Shown here piece after piece: positions 8,614-15,740 of a stretch of 64,000 bases of DNA. Numbering within the stretch: position 1 is the first letter of the stretch; each line of letters starts with the position of its first letter. The notes beneath the pieces are model-generated. The model did not search any database. It was given only the letters and a program-made list of their open reading frames with translations, and was not told where the DNA came from. Source of the DNA: Tritonibacter multivorans (lineage in GTDB: Bacteria > Pseudomonadota > Alphaproteobacteria > Rhodobacterales > Rhodobacteraceae); assembly GCF_001458415.1 (NCBI RefSeq), contig NZ_CYSD01000033.1, positions 1 through 64,000 on the forward strand. Direction: 5' to 3'. The translations under genes were made by a program, and so were the position numbers.

Positions 8614-9066
8614 ATGGCGAAGATGGATCAAATAAACCAACAGATATTGCAGGAACTGTCCCGCGATGGGCGGATCTCGAACCTTGAGCTGGCAGAGCGC
8701 GTGGGGCTGTCGCCTTCGGCCTGTCTGCGCCGGGTTCAGGAGCTGGAAAAATCGGGGGTGATCACCGGCTACCGCGCGGTGCTGGACCGGCAGGCTATGG
8801 GCGCGGGGTTTGTGGCCTATATCGGTGTTGGGCTTGGGGACCACAGCAAAGAAGCGCAAGAGGCGTTCGAGCGCGCCATGGCGGCGGCGCCCGAAGTGGT
8901 GGAATGCCACAATATTACCGGCACCATTGAATATCTGCTGCGCGTCGAAAGCGCTGATCTGCCCAGCTACAAACAGTTCCACACCAATGTTCTGGGCACC
9001 TCGCCGCATGTGACGGCGATCACCACCTATGTGGTGATGGGCTCGCCCAAGGATCAGCGCGCCTGA
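8614..9066 (+). CDS. Lrp/AsnC-family transcriptional regulator
   Basis: A 150-residue regulator. The N-terminal helix-turn-helix is clear (INQQILQELSRDGRISNLELAERVGLSPSACLRRVQELEKSG). The C-terminal RAM domain, which binds amino acids and mediates octamer assembly, covers roughly residues 70-145 (GVGLGDHSKEAQEAFERAM, VVECHNITGTIEYLLRV). It is divergent from the LysE exporter and probably controls it. Two starts, MAKMDQ at 8614 and MDQINQ at 8623, are possible. Neither has a good ribosome-binding site. Confidence 0.9.
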   Translation: MAKMDQINQQILQELSRDGRISNLELAERVGLSPSACLRRVQELEKSGVITGYRAVLDRQAMGAGFVAYIGVGLGDHSKEAQEAFERAMAAAPEVVECHNITGTIEYLLRVESADLPSYKQFHTNVLGTSPHVTAITTYVVMGSPKDQRA

Positions 9067-9081
9067 GGGACAATTTGGCAG

Positions 9082-9588
9082 TTACTGGGCGGCGGTGCGG
9101 GCAATGGTTGCAAAAATCTGGTCCAGCTCTTTGCAGATCACGTCCAGCTCCGGTCCGGCTTCGGCCAAATAGGGGGCAAAGACCGTCGATGGCAGCTTAT
9201 AACTCAGATCGGCAGAGCCATCGGCGTTTTCGGTGACATAGAACCGGATCGGGGCTTCGATCATTGCAGGCGTCGACAGGTCGAGCACGCGCACGGCATA
9301 GACATTGTTGAACACGCCAATGACCCGGTTGCCGGGGATGCGGACACCGCGCCCACGGGCGACCTCGGTTGGGCCGGCCTCGGTCACGATGCCAAATTTA
9401 TTGGCCTTCACTGCCGCCTTCAGATCGCCGATCAGCTGGGCGTAGGATTTGCTGGTTTTCCGATAAGACCAGCCGGGGCGCGAAGACATTTCGTCCACCT
9501 GGACCGACCCGTTTTCGGCAAAAACCGGGGGCGCAATGGCGGGCGAAAGGAAGAAAAGTGCAAGCGGTAGGGCAGTCAGCAGTCGCAT
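9082..9588 (-). CDS. Secreted DUF302 protein
   Basis: A 168-residue protein with an N-terminal signal peptide (MRLLTALPLALFFLSPAIA, cleavage near PPVFA) and a DUF302 domain (RKTSKSYAQLIGDLKAAVKANKFGIVTE, with the pattern RVIGVFNNVYAVRVLD). It is probably periplasmic. The function of DUF302 is unknown. The start at 9588 is preferred over 9603 because GGAGG sits just before it. A TGTGATCACA palindrome lies about 70 bases upstream. Confidence 0.85.
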   Translation of the reverse strand: MRLLTALPLALFFLSPAIAPPVFAENGSVQVDEMSSRPGWSYRKTSKSYAQLIGDLKAAVKANKFGIVTEAGPTEVARGRGVRIPGNRVIGVFNNVYAVRVLDLSTPAMIEAPIRFYVTENADGSADLSYKLPSTVFAPYLAEAGPELDVICKELDQIFATIARTAAQ

Positions 9589-9655
9589 GGGAACCTCCGT
9601 CATGAGCTTTTGCGATCATTTTACCGGAGGTTGAGGGCGCAGGGGTGCAAATTAT

Positions 9656-9665
9656 TGTGATCACA
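9656..9665. promoter_or_regulatory. Second TGTGATCACA palindrome, upstream of the DUF302 gene
   Basis: Identical to the palindrome at 3079-3088 before the GntR gene. It sits in the 92 bases between the mcl1 stop and the DUF302 upstream region, a sensible operator position for the DUF302 gene. Confidence 0.35.
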
Positions 9666-9695
9666 CCCCTGCTTTATTGGTAATTTGCCTATGGT

Positions 9696-10658
9696 TTAAC
9701 CGTTCTGGGCAATCAGTTCGGCTTGGGCGACGATCACTTCGGCCTGTTTGATCGAAGCAATGTCGACCAGACGGCCTTTGTAGACGGTGGCGCCTTCGCC
9801 GTTTGCCTTGGCTTGTTCCATTGCCGCAAGAATCTCGCGTGCCTCGGTGACGGCGTCTTCAGAAGGGGTGAAGACCTCATTGGCCAGCGCGATCTGTTTC
9901 GGGTGGATCGCCCATTTGCCGACCATGCCCAGCGTGGCAGAGCGTTTCGCCTGCGCGATATAGCCGTCGTCATCAGAGAAGTCGCCAAAGGGCCCATCGA
10001 CGGGCAGGATACCGTGGGTGCGGCAGGCGGCGACAATGGCGGCCTGCGCCCAGTGCCAGGGGTCGGACCAGTGTTTCGCGCCCTCGCGCAGCATATAGTA
10101 ATTTTCCTGCGTGCCGCCGATGCCGGTGGTCTGCATCCCCATGGAGGCGGCGAAATCCGCAGCCCCCAGCGACATCGCCTGCAAGCGCGGGCTGCTGGCA
10201 GCAATGGCTTCCACATGGGCGATGCCCGCGGCCGATTCGATAATGACCTCGAAGGACACCGGTTTGGTGCGGCCCTTCGCGGCCTCGATCGCGGTGACCA
10301 GCGCGTCGACCGCATAGACGTCTTCGGCGCAGCCCACTTTGGGGATCATGATCTGGTCAATCCGGTCGCCAGCTTGCTCCAGCAGATCCACTACATCGCG
10401 GTACCAATAGGGGGTATCCAGCCCGTTGATGCGCACGGACATATATTTGTTGCCCCAATCCACAGTGTTCAGGGCCTCGATCACATTGGCGCGGGCGGTG
10501 TCCTTGTCGGAGGGGGCAACCGAATCCTCTAGGTCGAGGTTGATCACATCCGCAGCCGAGGCCGCCATCTTCGGGAACAGTTTGGTGTTGGAGCCCGGGC
10601 CAAACAGCTGGCAGCGGTTGGGGCGTGCAGGGGCGGCGGGCTGGATCCGAAAGCTCAT
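9696..10658 (-). CDS. mcl1: L-malyl-CoA / beta-methylmalyl-CoA lyase
   Basis: A 320-residue HpcH/HpaI-type lyase. It opens MSFRIQPAAPARPNRCQLFG and continues very close to Rhodobacter sphaeroides Mcl1, including VINLDLEDSVAP (acidic metal site), VRINGLDTPYWYRD, IIESAAGIAHVEAI and SLGAADFAASMGMQTTGIGG. Mcl1 reversibly cleaves beta-methylmalyl-CoA to glyoxylate and propionyl-CoA, and malyl-CoA to acetyl-CoA and glyoxylate, in the ethylmalonyl-CoA pathway for C2 assimilation. It is cytoplasmic and Mg-dependent. It diverges from dgcN across a 316-base region with two strong palindromes. Confidence 0.93.
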   Translation of the reverse strand: MSFRIQPAAPARPNRCQLFGPGSNTKLFPKMAASAADVINLDLEDSVAPSDKDTARANVIEALNTVDWGNKYMSVRINGLDTPYWYRDVVDLLEQAGDRIDQIMIPKVGCAEDVYAVDALVTAIEAAKGRTKPVSFEVIIESAAGIAHVEAIAASSPRLQAMSLGAADFAASMGMQTTGIGGTQENYYMLREGAKHWSDPWHWAQAAIVAACRTHGILPVDGPFGDFSDDDGYIAQAKRSATLGMVGKWAIHPKQIALANEVFTPSEDAVTEAREILAAMEQAKANGEGATVYKGRLVDIASIKQAEVIVAQAELIAQNG

Positions 10659-10712
10659 GTGTCTTGTTCTCCGGGTTCATAAATTGCGTCAATCTTGCCC
10701 GAATGGTTATTT

Positions 10713-10734
10713 CCTTGCGTGCCGCTTCGCAAGG
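10713..10734. promoter_or_regulatory. Inverted repeat CCTTGCG-N8-CGCAAGG
   Basis: A perfect 7-base inverted repeat with an 8-base spacer, about 55 bases upstream of mcl1. It could be an operator. On the plus strand it could also form a hairpin followed by T-rich sequence. Confidence 0.45.
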
Positions 10735-10739
10735 ATCTT

Positions 10740-10756
10740 TTTGCAGTTGCAGCAAA
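10740..10756. promoter_or_regulatory. Inverted repeat TTTGC-N7-GCAAA (LysR-like T-N11-A)
   Basis: A perfect 5-base inverted repeat around a 7-base spacer, 6 bases from the palindrome at 10713-10734. The layout fits a LysR-type operator. A LysR gene lies at 14437, but no direct link is shown. Confidence 0.4.
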
Positions 10757-10974
10757 TGCACCGCAGCGTCGTTTCGGAGATTCGCATGCTGCGCTGCGTC
10801 ATTACTTGCTTAAAACTTAATCGATGCGGGAGGAAATTCGATGAATTGTTCAAAATGGGGATGAAATCCCGAAAATTTCGCAATCGAGCTGGAGTTTGAG
10901 ATCATCTTGCACCGCGTCACCTCCAAAGTCGTTGGGAAACTGCATCTTTTAGATAAAGACGAAAGGGCCAGGCC

Positions 10975-11976
10975 ATGATCGAAACTCCTTACCTGCTGTT
11001 CTTGGGCGACGTGCCCGATATGCTGGCTGCCAAAGTGGCCATCGGCATCCGCGACTGGCGTCCGGAAAACGCCGTGGGGCAGATCTCTCTGCCGGGCTGC
11101 GGCGCGGATCTGGGCCTGACCGAAATGACCCTGGCCGAGGCACAGGAAGCAGGCGCCAAAACCCTGGTCATTGGTGTGGCCAACCGTGGCGGCATGATTT
11201 CCCAAGCGTGGAAAGAGCTGCTGGTTCAGGCGCTGGAGATGGGCTTTGACATTGCTTCTGGCCTGCACAACCTGCTGCGCGATGAAAACGATCTGGTGGC
11301 GGCTGCACAGACCCACGGTTGCACCCTGCATGATGTGCGCATCCCGACCGTGGCCTATCCGATTGCCAACGGCAAACCCCGCACCGGGAAACGCTGCCTT
11401 GCGGTCGGCACCGACTGTTCGGTGGGCAAGATGTACACCGCGATGGCAATGGATGCGGAAATGCAGAAGCGTGGGATGAAATCCACCTTCCGCGCCACCG
11501 GCCAGACCGGCATCCTGATCACCGGTGGCGGCGTGCCGCTGGATGCGGTGATTGCCGACTTTATGGCCGGCTCCATCGAATATCTGACCCCGGACAATGA
11601 TCCGGATCACTGGGACCTGATCGAAGGTCAGGGGTCGCTGTTCCATGTGTCCTATTCTGGTGTGACCATGGCGCTGGTTCATGGCGGCGCGCCGGATGCG
11701 CTGATCCTGTGCCACGAGCCGACCCGCACCCATATGCGCGGCCTGCCGGACTATTCCGTGCCGTCGCTGCAGGAGCTTGCGGACACCGCGCTGCCGCTGG
11801 CGCTGCGCGCGAACCCGGCCTGTAAGATTGTTGGTATCTCGGTCAACACCCAGCACCTGAGCGAAGAGGAGGCGGTTGCCTACCTCGCCAAGGTTGAAGA
11901 AGACATGGGCCTGCCGGCCGTGGATCCCTACCGCCACAGCGCCGCGCGCCTGGTCGATGCGCTGGACGCAATCTGA
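10975..11976 (+). CDS. dgcN: D-glutamate N-acetyltransferase (DUF1611 family)
   Basis: A 333-residue DUF1611 protein. The N-terminal third resembles a small Rossmann domain. The rest holds a P-loop-like segment AVGTDCSVGKMYTAMAMD near residue 145, followed by KSTFRATGQTGILITGGGVPLDAV. DgcN of Pseudoalteromonas acetylates D-glutamate with acetyl-CoA to N-acetyl-D-glutamate, and homologues are widespread in Rhodobacterales. The assignment rests on family plus the adjacent dgcA. Older databases call such proteins 'DUF1611' or 'NAD-dependent epimerase'. The start at 10975 follows AAAGGG. It is first in a plus-strand series dgcN-dgcA-dat. Confidence 0.85.
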   Translation: MIETPYLLFLGDVPDMLAAKVAIGIRDWRPENAVGQISLPGCGADLGLTEMTLAEAQEAGAKTLVIGVANRGGMISQAWKELLVQALEMGFDIASGLHNLLRDENDLVAAAQTHGCTLHDVRIPTVAYPIANGKPRTGKRCLAVGTDCSVGKMYTAMAMDAEMQKRGMKSTFRATGQTGILITGGGVPLDAVIADFMAGSIEYLTPDNDPDHWDLIEGQGSLFHVSYSGVTMALVHGGAPDALILCHEPTRTHMRGLPDYSVPSLQELADTALPLALRANPACKIVGISVNTQHLSEEEAVAYLAKVEEDMGLPAVDPYRHSAARLVDALDAI

Positions 11977-11988
11977 GGTTTAACTTCG

Positions 11989-12051
11989 CCGGATGGCGCC
12001 TGTGGCGCGCTGCGGGAGCCTCCGGCGGGGATATTTTTAAAAAGATGAAGT
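11989..12051. repeat. Intergenic repeat with 'GGGGATATTT...AAAGATGAAG' core (copy 1)
   Basis: GC-rich, partly self-complementary DNA (GCCGG at about 11990 with CCGGC at 12022-12026) leads into the core at 12027-12050. The same core recurs at 52387-52413 (inverted) and 57801-57827. It lies between dgcN and dgcA, so it may attenuate or process the transcript rather than end it. Confidence 0.6.
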
Positions 12052-12074
12052 CAGGGCGCTGATCTTTGGGCCGA

Positions 12075-12130
12075 CCGTCAGGGTTGGGCCGGGGTCTTGT
12101 GCTTTGGCGGGCCTGCCGTCAGGGTTGGGC
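12075..12130 (+). repeat. Direct repeat CCGTCAGGGTTGGGC, two copies
   Basis: Exact 15-base copies lie at 12075-12089 and 12116-12130, with a 41-base period, immediately upstream of dgcA. This could be a protein-binding pair or a small tandem duplication. Confidence 0.55.
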
Positions 12131-12157
12131 GTGAATAAACGAGCGGAGGGCTCTTTC

Positions 12158-13123
12158 ATGAAGCTGAGCGTGCAAGGTGATGTCTTTAAACTGGCGCAGG
12201 TCTTCACCATTTCCCGCGGCTCGCGCACCGAAGCCAAAGTGCTGACGGTCAAGGTGGCGCAGGATGGGCATGTGGGCTGGGGCGAATGCGTGCCTTACGC
12301 GCGTTACAATGAAACGCTCGAGAGTGTGACGGCGGAAATCGAAGGTCTGCCCGAAAGCTTCACCCGCGCTGAACTGCAGGATCTGCTGCCTGCGGGTGCG
12401 GCGCGCAATGCCGTGGATTGTGCGCTCTGGGATTTGGAGGCGAAACAGGCGGGCAAACGCGCCTGGGATCTGGCCGGGCTGCCTGCGCCGGGGCCAGAAA
12501 TCACCGCCTATACGCTGTCGCTGGACACGCCGGAAAACATGCAGGCGCAGGCCGCAAAGAATGCCTTCCGCCCGCTGTTGAAGATCAAGCTTGGCACCCC
12601 CGACGATATGCCCCGGCTGGAGGCTGTACGCGCCGGTGCGCCAGAGTCGAAAATCATTGTTGACGCCAATGAGGGATGGTCCGCTGAGGTCTATGCCGAT
12701 CTGGCCCCGCATCTGGTGCGACTGGGCGTGGCGCTGGTTGAACAGCCGCTGCCCGCTGGCGATGATGATGCGTTGATCGGGATGGAGCGCCCGGTGCCGG
12801 TCTGCGCCGACGAGAGTTGCCATGACCGCGCCAGCCTAGCGGATCTCAAAGGCAAATATGACGTCATCAACATCAAACTGGACAAAACCGGTGGCCTGAC
12901 TGAGGCCCTGAAGCTGCGCGATGCAGCGCTGGCCGAGGGCTTCGAGGTGATGGTGGGCTGTATGGTCGGATCGTCACTGGCGATGGCCCCTGCGACACTG
13001 GTGGCGCAGGGTGCGGTTGTGACAGACCTTGACGGGCCGCTGCTTCTGGCCGAAGACCGGGACCAACCGTTGACTTTTGACGCCGCAGGGGTGCACCCGC
13101 CCGTTGCCGCGCTGTGGGGCTGA
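12158..13123 (+). CDS. dgcA: N-acetyl-D-glutamate racemase (dipeptide-epimerase-like, enolase superfamily)
   Basis: A 321-residue enolase-superfamily enzyme of the muconate-lactonizing/dipeptide epimerase subgroup. The catalytic KxK is in LLKIKLG near residue 148. The metal ligands are the Asp of IIVDANEGW, the Glu of VEQPLP and the Asp of CADES, and the second catalytic Lys is in NIKLDKTGG. These two lysines allow racemisation. In Pseudoalteromonas the homologue DgcA converts N-acetyl-D-Glu to N-acetyl-L-Glu. Databases often name such proteins L-Ala-D/L-Glu epimerase, which remains an alternative. The ATG at 12158 follows GGAGGG. It lies 181 bases after dgcN and 10 bases before dat. Confidence 0.85.
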   Translation: MKLSVQGDVFKLAQVFTISRGSRTEAKVLTVKVAQDGHVGWGECVPYARYNETLESVTAEIEGLPESFTRAELQDLLPAGAARNAVDCALWDLEAKQAGKRAWDLAGLPAPGPEITAYTLSLDTPENMQAQAAKNAFRPLLKIKLGTPDDMPRLEAVRAGAPESKIIVDANEGWSAEVYADLAPHLVRLGVALVEQPLPAGDDDALIGMERPVPVCADESCHDRASLADLKGKYDVINIKLDKTGGLTEALKLRDAALAEGFEVMVGCMVGSSLAMAPATLVAQGAVVTDLDGPLLLAEDRDQPLTFDAAGVHPPVAALWG

Positions 13124-13133
13124 GGAGAAGAAC

Positions 13134-13994
13134 ATGACCCGTACCGTTTACGTGAATGGCGAATACCTGCCAGAGACAGAGGCCAAGGTCTCGATCTTTG
13201 ATCGTGGGTTTTTGTTTGCGGATGCTGTCTACGAGGTGACCTCGGTGCTGGATGGCAAGCTGATCGATTTTGAAGGCCACGCCGTGCGTCTGGAGCGTTC
13301 GCTGAACGAGCTGGAGATGAAATCCCCCTGCACCAAAGACGAACTGCTGGAGATCCACCGCAAGCTGGTTGAGCTGAACGGCATCGAAGAAGGTCTGGTT
13401 TACCTGCAGGTGTCCCGTGGGTCGGATGGCGACCGTGATTTTGTCTTCCCCGGCGAAGACACCGAACCGTCGCTGGTGCTGTTCACCCAGAACAAGCCCG
13501 GTCTGGCCAACAGCCCGGCGGCGCAAAAAGGCGCCAAGGTCATCTCGATCGAGGATATCCGCTGGGGGCGTCGTGACATCAAAACCGTGCAGCTGCTGTA
13601 TCCGTCCATGGGCAAGATGATGGCCAAGAAAGCGGGGTGTGATGATGCCTGGATGATCCAGGATGGCTATGTGACCGAGGGCACCTCGAACAACGCCTAT
13701 TACGTCAAGGATGGCAAGATCATCACCCGCCCGCTGTCCAATGACATCCTGCATGGCATCACCCGCAAGGCGGTTCTGCGTCTGGCGGAAGAAGCACAGA
13801 TGCAGATCGAAGAACGCCTGTTCACCATTGATGAGGCCAAAGAGGCTGATGAGGCCTTCACCACCTCGGCCTCGGCCTTTGTGATGCCGGTTGTGGAAAT
13901 CGATGGCGCAACTTTGGGCGATGGCACACCGGGGCCGATCGCCAAGCGTCTGCGCGAGATTTATCTGGAAGAGAGCCGCAACAGCGCGATCTGA
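13134..13994 (+). CDS. dat: D-amino-acid aminotransferase (PLP fold type IV)
   Basis: A 286-residue class IV aminotransferase. The PLP lysine is in RRDIKTVQLL near residue 145. The opening FDRGFLFADAVYEVTSV and the C-terminal TEGTSNNAYYV and HGITRKAVLRLA match D-amino acid transaminases. Dat moves the amino group between D-amino acids and 2-oxo acids (D-Ala + 2-oxoglutarate to pyruvate + D-Glu). It starts 10 bases after dgcA with GAGGAGAAG upstream, so the two are almost certainly co-transcribed, and it would feed D-Glu to DgcN. Branched-chain aminotransferase activity is the main alternative. Confidence 0.88.
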   Translation: MTRTVYVNGEYLPETEAKVSIFDRGFLFADAVYEVTSVLDGKLIDFEGHAVRLERSLNELEMKSPCTKDELLEIHRKLVELNGIEEGLVYLQVSRGSDGDRDFVFPGEDTEPSLVLFTQNKPGLANSPAAQKGAKVISIEDIRWGRRDIKTVQLLYPSMGKMMAKKAGCDDAWMIQDGYVTEGTSNNAYYVKDGKIITRPLSNDILHGITRKAVLRLAEEAQMQIEERLFTIDEAKEADEAFTTSASAFVMPVVEIDGATLGDGTPGPIAKRLREIYLEESRNSAI

Positions 13995-14016
13995 TCGCCG
14001 TGGGGCCCAGACAGTC

Positions 14017-14045
14017 AAAAGGCCGCCCTTGGGGCGGCCTTTCTT
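14017..14045 (+). terminator. Terminator after dat
   Basis: AAAGGCCGCCC and GGGCGGCCTTT enclose a short loop and run into TTTCTTT, about 25 bases past the dat stop. It ends the dgcN-dgcA-dat unit. Confidence 0.9.
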
Positions 14046-14254
14046 TATGTTCTCGTGAGTGAGCTTTTGCGCCGTTTGGCGAAGCGGGATGTAAAATGCA
14101 CCTCCCGTGTGTCGGCGGCCGACGGAGCGTTTCGCAGGCTCTCTCGGGCTTCCATTAAGGCCTGACGTGCCTCGCGAAAGTTATTGTCACGAGCGCATTC
14201 TATGGCGTAATCCACCAATTTACTAAGCGCCCGGCGTTCCCGGTCTGAGCCCAT
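14045..14254 (-). CDS. Hypothetical small protein
   Basis: A 69-residue basic protein (MGSDRERRALSKLVDYAIECAR... RFAKRRKSSLTRT), mostly helical by composition, with no recognised domain. The ATG at 14254 follows GGGGAGGACG at ideal spacing. A second start at 14362 also has a good GGAGGG site and would give 105 residues, adding a polar low-complexity N-terminus. The shorter form is preferred on composition. It is divergent from the LysR gene and convergent with dat. Confidence 0.6.
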   Translation of the reverse strand: MGSDRERRALSKLVDYAIECARDNNFREARQALMEARESLRNAPSAADTREVHFTSRFAKRRKSSLTRT

Positions 14255-14436
14255 GTCGTCCTCCCCTGCCACCTGCGTTTGAAGGTCACGCCGATCCCCC
14301 TTCCGGGCTTTCGGAATTCGGGTCTGATTTGCTATGCTGTTCGTATGTGCAGCGTTCGCCATTCGTGCCCTCCTAAACGTTGTGTTAATTTTGCGGACAG
14401 CTCGGTTCTTAAGCAATCGACGGAGAGAATTAACCT

Positions 14437-15360
14437 ATGAACAAGATCGATATTTCAAACATTTCCGGGCAGAGCATGCGTGTGTTCCTGGCGGTTTATG
14501 ACGAAATATCAGTAAGTAAGGCGGCTTTACGTTTGGGGCAGAGCCAGTCTTCGGTCAGCCATACATTAGAGAAACTGCGTGGAATAATGGGGGCAGAGTT
14601 ATTCCAAAAATCCGGCAGAGGGATCGTGCCGACCGCTTTGGCGACACGGGTGGCTCCGGTCCTGCGCCAGATTGTGGCGGATCTGGAAAGTTTGGGGGAA
14701 AGCGACGATTATGATCCGGCCGAGGACAAGTCGCCAGTCATCATTGCCCTGAACGGCAGCGCCATGGCGGTGATGTCGTCACGGTTGCGCGAAACCCTGT
14801 GGGAGACGGTGCCGTTTCGGGAAATCTGCCTGCGCGAACTGGGGTCGCGCGATAATCTGGAGGATTGTCTGCAACGTCAGGAGGCGGATCTGGCCATTGT
14901 GCCACGCCTCAATACCTATCCGCAGACACTGCAGCATTCCGCGCTCTATAAGGATCGGTCGGTGATTTACTACGACCCAAGCCAACGTGGGCCGGTGACC
15001 ACCATCGAGGACTATGGCAGCGCCCGCCATGCGGTGCTGGATTTTGGTGGCCGCACCAAAAGCAATGTTGAACAGCAACTGGCGCAATGGGCGATCAACC
15101 GCGAAGTTTGCCTGCGGGTGCAAAATGTCTGGCTGATGGCTGAAGCCCTGACAGGGTCGGATATGATCACCACATTGCCCGAAACCCTTAGCCGTGGGCC
15201 GCTGTCGCACCTGGAGACCTGCGAGCCGCCCTTTGTGAAGGCGCCTTTCACCTTCGATCTGACCTGGCATATCCGCCAGGAGAATTCGGCCCGCAATCTG
15301 TGGCTGCGCCGCATGGTGCAGCGCAGCGTCGAAGGGCTATTGGCCGCCGCTTCAAAGTGA
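14437..15360 (+). CDS. LysR-family transcriptional regulator
   Basis: A 307-residue LysR protein. The N-terminal helix-turn-helix is clear (FLAVYDEISVSKAALRLGQSQSSVSHTLEKLRGIMGAELFQKSGRG). The effector domain covers about residues 95-300 (SPVIIALNGSAMAVM, then EADLAIVPRL). NodD/NahR-type members have a similar build. Its position near dgcN-dgcA-dat and the T-N11-A-like site in the mcl1/dgcN region suggest, but do not show, that it controls D-Glu genes. The start ATGAACAAG at 14437 follows GGAGAG at about 8 bases. Confidence 0.9.
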   Translation: MNKIDISNISGQSMRVFLAVYDEISVSKAALRLGQSQSSVSHTLEKLRGIMGAELFQKSGRGIVPTALATRVAPVLRQIVADLESLGESDDYDPAEDKSPVIIALNGSAMAVMSSRLRETLWETVPFREICLRELGSRDNLEDCLQRQEADLAIVPRLNTYPQTLQHSALYKDRSVIYYDPSQRGPVTTIEDYGSARHAVLDFGGRTKSNVEQQLAQWAINREVCLRVQNVWLMAEALTGSDMITTLPETLSRGPLSHLETCEPPFVKAPFTFDLTWHIRQENSARNLWLRRMVQRSVEGLLAAASK

Positions 15361-15675
15361 TCAGGGTTTGTCCGAGACGTTTTCTTTGAAAGCGGTCTCA
15401 AACGCGGCCTGCTGTTTGGGGCTGGCGTCGGTCTGATAGTTGGCCTTCCACTCTGCCATGGTCATCCCATAGAACAGCTCGCGGGCCTCATCCTTGCCCA
15501 TCTCGATGCCTTTTTCATTGGCCGCTTCTTGATACCAGCGGCTCAGGCAGTTGCGGCAGAACCCGGCGAGGTTCATCATATCGATGTTCTGCACATCGGT
15601 GCGGTCCTGCATCAGGTGCTGTTGCAGACGGCGGAAGGCGGCGGCTTCGAGTTCGATGCGGGTTTGGTCGTCCAT
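15361..15675 (-). CDS. DUF1244 domain protein
   Basis: A 104-residue DUF1244 protein. The family signature MNLAGFCRNCLSRWYQEAA, with two conserved Cys, is followed by KDEARELFYGMTMAEWK. It is a small cytoplasmic protein of unknown function found in Alpha- and Gammaproteobacteria. The start at 15675 was chosen because the domain begins at MDDQTRIELE. It converges on the LysR gene without a gap and may be co-transcribed with the upstream amidohydrolase gene, 65 bases away. Confidence 0.88.
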   Translation of the reverse strand: MDDQTRIELEAAAFRRLQQHLMQDRTDVQNIDMMNLAGFCRNCLSRWYQEAANEKGIEMGKDEARELFYGMTMAEWKANYQTDASPKQQAAFETAFKENVSDKP

Positions 15676-15740
15676 GGGATCCTCTTGTCGGCTCGTGGCT
15701 GTGTTGGTTTTCTGTGATGTAGGGCTGGGCCCGAGTTTTG

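Larger units (their letters stand above)
10659..10974. other. Divergent mcl1 / dgcN control region
   Basis: This 316-base region has lower GC than its surroundings and holds promoters for both directions. It contains CCTTGCG-N8-CGCAAGG (10713-10734), followed by ATCTTTTT, and TTTGC-N7-GCAAA (10740-10756), whose inner TTGC...GCAA matches the LysR-type T-N11-A layout. A short frame at 10841-10864 (MNCSKWG) is preceded by GGGAGG; its significance is doubtful. No larger gene is visible. Confidence 0.6.

Noticed and set aside
12027-12050. Repeat copy 1 as a terminator between dgcN and dgcA
   Set aside because: The hairpin is weak and irregular. The T-run is short and followed by A-rich sequence, so it is annotated as a repeat only.
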